Shown piece after piece: positions 58,259-64,000 of a DNA stretch of 64,000 bases. Both the position numbers and the translations under genes were made by a program. The notes beneath the pieces are model-generated. The model worked only from the letters and a program-made list of their open reading frames with translations. It was not told the origin of the DNA and made no database searches. The stretch lies in contig JASBTJ010000041.1 in the NCBI GenBank assembly GCA_030148485.1, forward strand, positions 1-64,000, written 5' to 3'. Positions within the stretch are counted from its first letter, which is position 1. Each line of letters begins with the position of its first letter. The DNA is from Gammaproteobacteria bacterium (lineage in GTDB: Bacteria; Pseudomonadota; Gammaproteobacteria; Chromatiales; Chromatiaceae).

Positions 58259-58543
58259 TCAGCTCGGCGCCACCGACGGGCCGAAGGCCCCCAGGCGACG
58301 GGCAATGGTCTGCCAAGTGGGCATCAGTTGATCGTAGGTGCGGCGGCGTCGATGGCTCAAACGGGGCGAGGCCGGATAGCGGAGCAACTGATCCAGGTGG
58401 GAGACCACCGCATCCGCCAGCCAGGCCGACGGCGTGGCGGCGAAACGACTCATCAGGCAATGCAGGGTGTCCTCGAGTTCGGCAACACGGGCGTCGTCGG
58501 CTGACGACCGGGTAGCGTGGCGGGCGCGGGCTTGCAGTGACAT
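58259..58543 (-). CDS. Small hypothetical protein with an upstream Fur box
   Basis: A 94-residue protein I do not recognise. Its sequence is arginine- and leucine-rich: LEDTLHCLMSRFAATPSAWLADAVVSHLDQLLRYP and YDQLMPTWQTIARRLGAF. It starts at an ATG with GAGGAA upstream. A Fur-box-like element lies 38 bases before its start, so it is probably expressed in iron limitation. It ends in its own terminator. It may be an iron-responsive adaptor; no function is known. Confidence 0.7.
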   Translation of the reverse strand: MSLQARARHATRSSADDARVAELEDTLHCLMSRFAATPSAWLADAVVSHLDQLLRYPASPRLSHRRRRTYDQLMPTWQTIARRLGAFGPSVAPS

Positions 58544-58580
58544 GGCATGGTTCCTCATCGGTGGCCGGCAGTGATGCAAA

Positions 58581-58595
58581 TAATAATCGTTATCA
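58581..58595. promoter_or_regulatory. Fur-box-like sequence
   Basis: TAATAATCGTTATCA matches the 7-1-7 Fur consensus at 12 of 14 positions, in an AT-rich patch within GC-rich sequence. It lies upstream of the small gene at 58259 (minus strand) and about 45 bases downstream of the TauE gene end. It would act on the small gene. Confidence 0.65.
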
Positions 58596-58637
58596 TTCGC
58601 ATGTCAACAGGTGGCGCCGACCGCCGTGCGCCACGCC

Positions 58638-59429
58638 TCACAAGTCGAGCAGCAACTTCACACCTAGAACACCCAGAAACACTGCAAACACCCGCTTGAG
58701 GATCGTCGGCGGGATGGTGTGGGCAATGCGCGCCCCCAACGGGGCAAACGCCGTACTGGCCCCGACGATCCCAAGAAAGGCCGGCAGGTTCACGAAACCG
58801 ACGCTGTAAGGCGGACGTGCCGGCACCCCCCAGCCGTTGATCAGGTAGCCCAGCACCCCGCCCACGGCAATGGGCAGGCCGATGGCAGCCGAGGTCGCCA
58901 CCGCCCGTCGTACCGCCATGTTGCACCAGGTCAGGAAGGGCACACTCATCGACCCCCCACCCACCCCCATCAGGCTGGAGACAGTGCCGATGATCCCGCC
59001 CGCCACCAGCATGCCGCCCCGCCCCGGCAGCTGGCGGTGCGGTTTGGCGACATTACCGCGAGCCATCTGGCTCGCCACCAACAGCATGAAGACGGCGAAG
59101 ATCAATTGAAGAGAATGGCCGGACAGCATATCCGCGATCGCCGCACCGGCCAGGGCGCCAACCAAGATGCCCGGCGTGATAAAACGAAAAACAGCCCAGT
59201 CGATCGCGCCTCGCTTCTGGTGGGCGCGGATGGACGACAGGGACGTGACCACGATGGTCGCCAACGAGGTCCCGATGGCGACATGCATCAACACCGCCAT
59301 GTCCACACCCTGGCCCTGAAAGACCAAGGCCAGCACCGGCACGATGATGATGCCGCCGCCGATACCCAGCAGACCGGCCATCAGTCCGGCGACCGCCCCC
59401 ATGCCGAGCAGCAACAGCAGCTCCGACAA
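58638..59429 (-). CDS. TauE/SafE-family anion transporter
   Basis: A 263-residue membrane protein with about eight TM segments. The two conserved repeats are GLLGIGGGIIIVPVLALV and SSLMGVGGGSMSVPFLTWCN. TauE/SafE transporters export sulfite, sulfoacetate or related organic anions. It is 3 bases downstream of the malonyl-CoA decarboxylase gene and ends the TRAP operon, so it could export a product or import a substrate. Substrate unknown. Confidence 0.85.
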   Translation of the reverse strand: MSELLLLLGMGAVAGLMAGLLGIGGGIIIVPVLALVFQGQGVDMAVLMHVAIGTSLATIVVTSLSSIRAHQKRGAIDWAVFRFITPGILVGALAGAAIADMLSGHSLQLIFAVFMLLVASQMARGNVAKPHRQLPGRGGMLVAGGIIGTVSSLMGVGGGSMSVPFLTWCNMAVRRAVATSAAIGLPIAVGGVLGYLINGWGVPARPPYSVGFVNLPAFLGIVGASTAFAPLGARIAHTIPPTILKRVFAVFLGVLGVKLLLDL

Positions 59430-59432
59430 GGC

Positions 59433-60815
59433 TCAGGCCTCCGCCGTGCCGGACGCTTGGCGTTGCAGGCGCGCCAACGGCTTGGACAACGCCACCCGTC
59501 CGGACGCGACGAAGGCCTCATGATTGGCCTCCACCTCGTCCGGGTCGTACAGATAGTTCACCATGCACCCGAAGGAGGCATGCTGGCGTTCAGCCGACGG
59601 GTCGGCGAAGGCATTGATCCGTTCCAGTCGCGCGCCGTTGGCCAGATGGAATCCCGCCACCGGGTCCAGCATATGACCGCGCTCATCACGTAGCTGCAGG
59701 TAGGCCAGAGCTATACTCCCCAAGGGTGCGCGCAGCACCTCGCCAGCACCACCCCGCGCGGCAAGCGGCCGCAGCAATCCGGCCACCGGGTCGTCCTCCC
59801 CGGACGCCGCCCGCAAGGCGTCGCCGTGGTCTTCGATCAGCCCGGCCAGCTGCGCTCGCGACAGATCCTGAAGTTGGCCGGCCGCTGCGGCCCGGACGCT
59901 TTCGGCAAATCGTGGCATCGGCGACAGGGTGACGAAGGTCGCGAGCTCGGGCAGCTCGGCGCGCAACTCGGTGAGCACCTGTTTGATCAGAAAATTACCG
60001 AACGAGATCCCCCGTAACCCCAGCTGGGTATTGTTGATGGAGTAGAACACCGCGGTATCGGCGCGCGCCGCGTCCAGCACCGGGCTGTCCGGGTCGAGCA
60101 GTTCGCCGACACTGTCGCTGACCCCTTGCACCAACGCCACTTCGACGAAGATCAGCGGCTCGCCCGGCATCGCCGGGTGGGTGAAGGCGAAGCAGCGCCG
60201 ATCCGGCATCAAGCGGCGCCGCAGGTCGTCCCAGCCGTGAATGGCATGCACGGATTCATAGTTGATGAGTTTTTCCAGCGTCTGTGCGGGGCTGTTCCAG
60301 TCGATGCGTTGCAGACGCAGGAAGCCGCGATTGAACCAGGAGGACAACAGGTGCCGCAGATCCACATCCACGGCCTTAAGTTCGGGCTCGGCCTTCAGCT
60401 GCCTGAGCAGCTCGCCACGCAATGCCACCAACGCCACGGTACCACACGGTGCCATGTTCAAGCGCCGGAACAACTCCTGTCGCGGTGGCTCCACCGCTAC
60501 CGCCAAGCGCGCCAGATCGGCTGCCGCCTCGGTTTTCGCATAACGCGCCATCGCCGTTTGCATGGTGGCCAGGTCGGGGCCGAAATCCCGGGCCAGCAAA
60601 CGAAAGAACTCAAGCCGCTGATCGGCGTCCATCGCCTGGAAGCGACTAAGGATTTCCCTCGCCAGAGCAATACCGGACGCCTCGCCCTGTCCCTTCAGCA
60701 AGGTACGACACAGCTGTGCGGTACTCGTCTGGGCGCCGGCGTCGCCACGTCGGCCGAGCAGTTCCCGACCCCGGTCGGCGATCACCTCGACCATCTGTTC
60801 GAGCCAACCGGTCAC
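59433..60815 (-). CDS. Malonyl-CoA decarboxylase
   Basis: A 460-residue enzyme of the MCD family that turns malonyl-CoA into acetyl-CoA. It has an N-terminal helical domain (FRLLARDFGPDLATM) and the C-terminal GNAT-like catalytic domain, where FYSINNTQLGLRGISFGNFLIKQV, TLSPMPRF and SFGCMVNYLYDPDEVEANHEAF are conserved; the catalytic Ser and His lie in the first and last of these. Starts at GTG 60815 overlapping the dctM stop (GTGA); a longer in-frame reading would run through dctM. With the TRAP genes it suggests malonate use. No malonyl-CoA synthetase gene is in the window. Confidence 0.9.
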   Translation of the reverse strand: MTGWLEQMVEVIADRGRELLGRRGDAGAQTSTAQLCRTLLKGQGEASGIALAREILSRFQAMDADQRLEFFRLLARDFGPDLATMQTAMARYAKTEAAADLARLAVAVEPPRQELFRRLNMAPCGTVALVALRGELLRQLKAEPELKAVDVDLRHLLSSWFNRGFLRLQRIDWNSPAQTLEKLINYESVHAIHGWDDLRRRLMPDRRCFAFTHPAMPGEPLIFVEVALVQGVSDSVGELLDPDSPVLDAARADTAVFYSINNTQLGLRGISFGNFLIKQVLTELRAELPELATFVTLSPMPRFAESVRAAAAGQLQDLSRAQLAGLIEDHGDALRAASGEDDPVAGLLRPLAARGGAGEVLRAPLGSIALAYLQLRDERGHMLDPVAGFHLANGARLERINAFADPSAERQHASFGCMVNYLYDPDEVEANHEAFVASGRVALSKPLARLQRQASGTAEA

Positions 60816-62128
60816 TGTTGCGCTCCCATCAGATGGTCCGGCAACCAGGTGGCGATGCCGGGAAACACCGCCAGCAACACGATGCCCAGCACCATGGCGA
60901 GCATGAACGGCAAGGCGCCCCAGAGAATGGTCGGCAGCTTGATATCCGGTGAGATGCCGTTGATCACATACAGGTTGAGACCCACCGGCGGCGTGATCAG
61001 GCCGATTTCCATATTGATGGTCAGCAGCACCCCGAACCAGATCGGATCGAAGCCTGCCTGAGTGATAATGGGCACCAGGGTCGGGGCGGCCATCAGGATC
61101 ACCGCCACCGGCGGCAGGAACAACCCGGCCACCAGCAGGAAGATGTTCACATAGAACAGCAGCAGCCACTTGTTCACATCCAGGCCGGCGATCCACTCGG
61201 CCAGCGACTGGGTGATATGCAGGCTGGACATCATGTAACTGAACAGCGCCGCCGTGGCGATGATCAGCATGATCATCACCGACTCGCGGGTCGCACTGCG
61301 CAGGATCTCCCACAGCCTGACCGGCTGCCATACCCGGTAGATGAACACCACCAACAGGATGCACACCAGGGCACCGACGCCGGCGGCCTCGGACGGCGTG
61401 GCCACACCACCGTACAACGACCACAACACCAGCGCGATTACCACCAGAAACGGCAGGATCTTCGGCAGTATCACGAACTTTTCCCGCCAGCTGTAGCCCC
61501 GGTCGCCGATCTTGAAGCGATAACCGTTGCGGTAGGCGTAGAACAACGACCACGCCATGAACAACAGGGTGAGCATCAAGCCCGGCAACAAGCCGGCCAG
61601 GAACAGCCGGCCGATGGAGGTCTCGGTGGCGATGCCGTAGACGATCATGGTGATGCTGGGCGGGATCAGAATCCCCAAGGTCCCGCCGGCGGCGATGGAG
61701 CCGGTAGCCAGGCTGGCCGGATAACCGCGTTTACGCATCTCCGGGATGCCCATCTTGCCAATCGCCGCGCAGGTCGCCGGGGACGATCCGGACAGGGCGG
61801 CAAACACGGAGCAGGCCCCCAGGTTGGAGATCAACAGCCCGCCGGGCACGCGGTACAGCCAGCGCTCCAACGCCTCGTACAAATCGCTGCCCGCGCGGGA
61901 CGACGCGATTGCCGCGCCCATCAGAATGAACATCGGGATGGACAACAGCGCGAACTCGTTCAATCCGCCGAACAAGGTATCGGCCAGCACGCCGATGCTG
62001 CCGGGCCCGTCGAATATCAGCAGGAACACCACCGCCACCGCCCCCAGCGCGAAGGCCACCGGAGTGCCGAGCAGCAACAACACGATCAATGTTGCCGCGA
62101 CCACCAGACCAAGTGCCAGTGTGGTCAT
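60812..62128 (-). CDS. dctM: TRAP transporter large permease DctM
   Basis: A 438-residue membrane protein with about 12 TM helices. Family motifs: LLLGTPVAFALGA, LNEFALLSIPMFILMG, ALSGSSPATCAAIGKMGIPEM, GGTLGILIPPSITMIVYG, and ITPPVGLNLYVINGI. It carries the substrate across the membrane using the Na+ or H+ gradient. Its ATG overlaps the dctQ stop (ATGA), and its stop overlaps the decarboxylase start. Confidence 0.94.
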   Translation of the reverse strand: MTTLALGLVVAATLIVLLLLGTPVAFALGAVAVVFLLIFDGPGSIGVLADTLFGGLNEFALLSIPMFILMGAAIASSRAGSDLYEALERWLYRVPGGLLISNLGACSVFAALSGSSPATCAAIGKMGIPEMRKRGYPASLATGSIAAGGTLGILIPPSITMIVYGIATETSIGRLFLAGLLPGLMLTLLFMAWSLFYAYRNGYRFKIGDRGYSWREKFVILPKILPFLVVIALVLWSLYGGVATPSEAAGVGALVCILLVVFIYRVWQPVRLWEILRSATRESVMIMLIIATAALFSYMMSSLHITQSLAEWIAGLDVNKWLLLFYVNIFLLVAGLFLPPVAVILMAAPTLVPIITQAGFDPIWFGVLLTINMEIGLITPPVGLNLYVINGISPDIKLPTILWGALPFMLAMVLGIVLLAVFPGIATWLPDHLMGAQQ

Positions 62129-62643
62129 TCGACCGCCCCCGGCTGTAACCCGAAGGGCATGTCCCGACCGGTCGCCAGGCTGATCACGTCGGCAATGTAC
62201 TGCAAGGAAAGGATCCCGAAGCCGATGGGAAAGGCCGCATAAGGTATCCACAACCGCACCGCCCATACGGTGTCCGACAACCAGTCCGCTTCCCAGGCCT
62301 CGTACCAGAACTGCCAACTGGACCAGGTCATCACCAGGCAAAACGCCAGCGACACCAGCGCCGCCACGAAGGCCAGCAACAGGCGCCCGCGGTGACCGAG
62401 GTAGATGGGCAACAAGTCCACGTTCACATGGCCACGCGTCAACAGCACATAGGGACTACCCACCAGGGTGGCCGCCAGCAGCAGGTAGGTAACGAACTCG
62501 GTCTGCCAGATCGAGGATTCCGCCAACACATAGCGGACGAACACCATCTGGCACACCACCAACACAGACACCAGCACCATCAGTGCGGCGGCTATGCCGC
62601 ACAGGCCCGACAAGCGGGCAACGAAGCGAACATAGGTTTGCAC
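62125..62643 (-). CDS. dctQ: TRAP transporter small permease DctQ
   Basis: A 172-residue protein with four TM helices (such as LSGLCGIAAALMVLVSVLVVCQMVFVRYVL). Motifs: WQTEFVTYLLLAATLVGSPYVLLTRGHVNVDLLP and WIPYAAFPIGFGILSLQYI. I chose the GTG at 62643 with GAGGA upstream. It couples dctP to dctM. Confidence 0.88.
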   Translation of the reverse strand: MQTYVRFVARLSGLCGIAAALMVLVSVLVVCQMVFVRYVLAESSIWQTEFVTYLLLAATLVGSPYVLLTRGHVNVDLLPIYLGHRGRLLLAFVAALVSLAFCLVMTWSSWQFWYEAWEADWLSDTVWAVRLWIPYAAFPIGFGILSLQYIADVISLATGRDMPFGLQPGAVE

Positions 62644-62695
62644 GGGTAACGTCCTCAACGGTCGAGCCGGCGGTCCAGCGCCGGCCCGACGACGC

Positions 62696-63701
62696 TCATT
62701 CGACCGACAGGGCCATGTCCAGCAGCTCACGGCCACCCTTCACCTGATCGGCAAAGGTCTTGTACGAGGTCTTGTCAGCGATGGCACGCCACATGGCGGC
62801 CTGCTCGGCGGTCATGGTGACCACTTTCACACCGGCGTCCTCGTAGGCCTTGACCAGCTTTTCATCGGCCACCTTGGCTTGTTCGTAGGCATACTGCTCG
62901 GCCTGCTTGCCGGCGGCGATCAGCACGTCCTGCTGAGCCTTGTTGAGCTTGTTGAAGCTCTTTTTCGACATCAGGATCGGCTCGTACATCACCCACAGGG
63001 CGTTGTCGCCCGGCGCGGTCAGACACTTCACCTGCTCGTAGATGCGATAGGACACCAGGCTCGCGGAACTGGTATTGGCACCATCGAGCACGCCGGTCTG
63101 CAGGCCGGAGTAGATCTCCGAGCTCGGCATGGAGGCGATGGAGGCACCGGCACCGGCCAGCATCTGGTTGAAGGCCTTGCCCGCGGCGCGGAACTGCTGG
63201 CCCTTCACATCATCCGGCATCCAGGATGCACTGCTTGTTGGATACGAAACCACCGGCCAGCCAAGTGTCGGCCAGCACGATGACCCCGGCGTCATCCATG
63301 ATCTGCTTGATGCGGCCCATGAACGGCGACTTGTTCAGCCGCCGGGCATGTTCGTGGTTTTTCACCAGCCCCGGCATCAGGGTGAGGTTGAATTCCGGGT
63401 GACGGCCGGCGGCGTAGGCCAGCGGGAAGGCGGTGATATCCAGCTGACCTTTGACGATGGCACCCCACTGTTCCTTGGGCTTGTACAACGACTTGCCGGG
63501 ATAGACCTTGATGTTCAGATCCACATTGGCCGCGGCTGCGTCCTTGGCGATCATCTGCACCATCTCGTCGCGCAGATCGCCCTTGCCACCCGGCCACTGG
63601 TGCGAGGCCTTCAGGTTCACCGCATGCGCGGCGGCAGCCAATCCCAGGGTGGCGGTCGCCACCAGGGCGGTGGACATCAGCTTGCGAATCGTGTGTTTCA
63701 T
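62696..63701 (-). pseudogene. dctP: TRAP solute-binding protein DctP with a one-base frameshift
   Basis: The coding span is 1006 bases, one more than a multiple of three. The first half (63210-63701) has a signal peptide (AAAAHA), NLKASHQWPGGKGDLRDEM and VYPGKSLYKPKEQWGAIVKGQLD. The second half, in the next frame, has PDDVKGQQFRAAGKAFNQM and EIYSGLQTGVLDGANTS and the DctP C-terminus. Removing one C near 63218 would join the halves smoothly as CILDPDDVKGQQFR, giving a 334-residue protein of normal length. It could be a sequence error or a recent mutation. The ligand is likely malonate or a related dicarboxylate. Confidence 0.85.
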
Positions 63702-64000
63702 AGTTCCCCTCCATTAGGGTCAACGCTGTCGTTGTCGTCTGTGGGCAGTTCGCCGGCGGGGGCGTCCGCCAAGGCCTGCCACTGCTTGTTCAGGTGGTCC
63801 TGCATGCAGGCGTCCAACGCGCTGACATCATGTTGGCGAAACGCCGCCATGATGCGTCGATGCTCTTCCAGCGAATGCCGCAGGCGGCCCGGCAGGGTGA
63901 GCTGGGTATGCCGCGCCAGGCGCATGATCTTGCGCAGGTCGCTGACCGAGCGCTGCAACCAACGGTTGCCGGAAAGGTCGGCCACCGCCTGGTGAAAGCG
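63698..64000 (-). CDS. GntR-family regulator, C-terminal part (runs off the window)
   Basis: At least 100 residues of a GntR/FadR-type regulator: RFHQAVADLSGNRWLQRSV (FCD-domain motif with a metal-binding His) and LEEHRRIMAAFRQHDVSALDACMQDHLN. The N-terminal DNA-binding domain lies beyond the window end. Its stop overlaps the dctP start (ATGA at 63698-63701), so it is the first gene of the operon and probably senses the transported acid. Confidence 0.88.
   Translation of the reverse strand, partial: RFHQAVADLSGNRWLQRSVSDLRKIMRLARHTQLTLPGRLRHSLEEHRRIMAAFRQHDVSALDACMQDHLNKQWQALADAPAGELPTDDNDSVDPNGGEL

Noticed and set aside
59433-61553. An extended malonyl-CoA decarboxylase reading into dctM
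   Set aside because: The extra N-terminal part is dctM read in another frame; the GTGA overlap at 60812-60815 gives a natural start.

Overview
The window is a 64-kb stretch of GC-rich chromosome from a gammaproteobacterium. It carries about 65 tightly packed genes, many joined by ATGA or GTGA overlaps, and no rRNA, tRNA, phage or transposase that I can see. Gene order is typical of gammaproteobacteria, perhaps the Chromatiales-type lineages: lptD-surA-pdxA beside a divergent amgK, apaG-apaH, rpe-gph-trpE-trpG-trpD-trpC next to a crp/vfr-type regulator, and argS next to a SPOR protein. The lineage is inferred; no species can be named.

Layout. 0-4.2 kb: SlyD-like isomerase, a hydrolase/TlpA fusion, a lipoprotein pair, a secreted cysteine protein and a GspH-type pseudopilin. 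4.2-8.5 kb: an RND efflux system whose pump gene has an in-frame TAG. 8.7-18 kb: truC, bcp, lutABC (lactate oxidation), tmcA, a secreted hydrolase with a possible C-terminal sorting tail, slyX, folE and two DUF302 proteins. 18-25 kb: a GGDEF-EAL protein, metH and endonuclease I. 25-29.5 kb: a four-gene operon of a Sel1-like protein, a secreted SH3-like/vWA protein and an ABC ATPase/permease pair, reminiscent of the PpkA/TagT/TagS accessory proteins of type VI secretion but with no kinase and no T6SS. 30-35 kb: a poorly understood modification locus with a nucleotidyltransferase, HAD hydrolase and TAXI protein on one strand, and a Tat-type exported protein, PqqD-like protein and HprK-related kinase on the other. 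35-45 kb: envelope biogenesis (amgK, lptD, surA), pdxA, a Lys-rich DUF2934 protein, an oxidoreductase, an ankyrin protein, apaG and apaH; rsmA is missing from its usual place. 45-54 kb: speD, VOC, OsmC, crp and the trp block with a Trp-Trp leader peptide; trpE has an in-frame TAG. 54-58 kb: DUF3530, NlpC/P60, a Rossmann protein, SPOR and argS. 58-64 kb: a small gene with a Fur box, then a gntR-dctPQM-malonyl-CoA decarboxylase-TauE operon that looks like malonate uptake and use; dctP has a one-base frameshift.

Three matters deserve most attention. First, the HprK-related/PqqD/nucleotidyltransferase locus with its candidate exported substrate. Second, the uncoupled vWA-ABC module. Third, three interrupted genes (RND pump, trpE, dctP). 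The two TAG codons lie where relatives usually carry glutamate, although TAG also ends about ten ordinary genes here. A structured dispersed repeat is present in two long copies and one partial copy.
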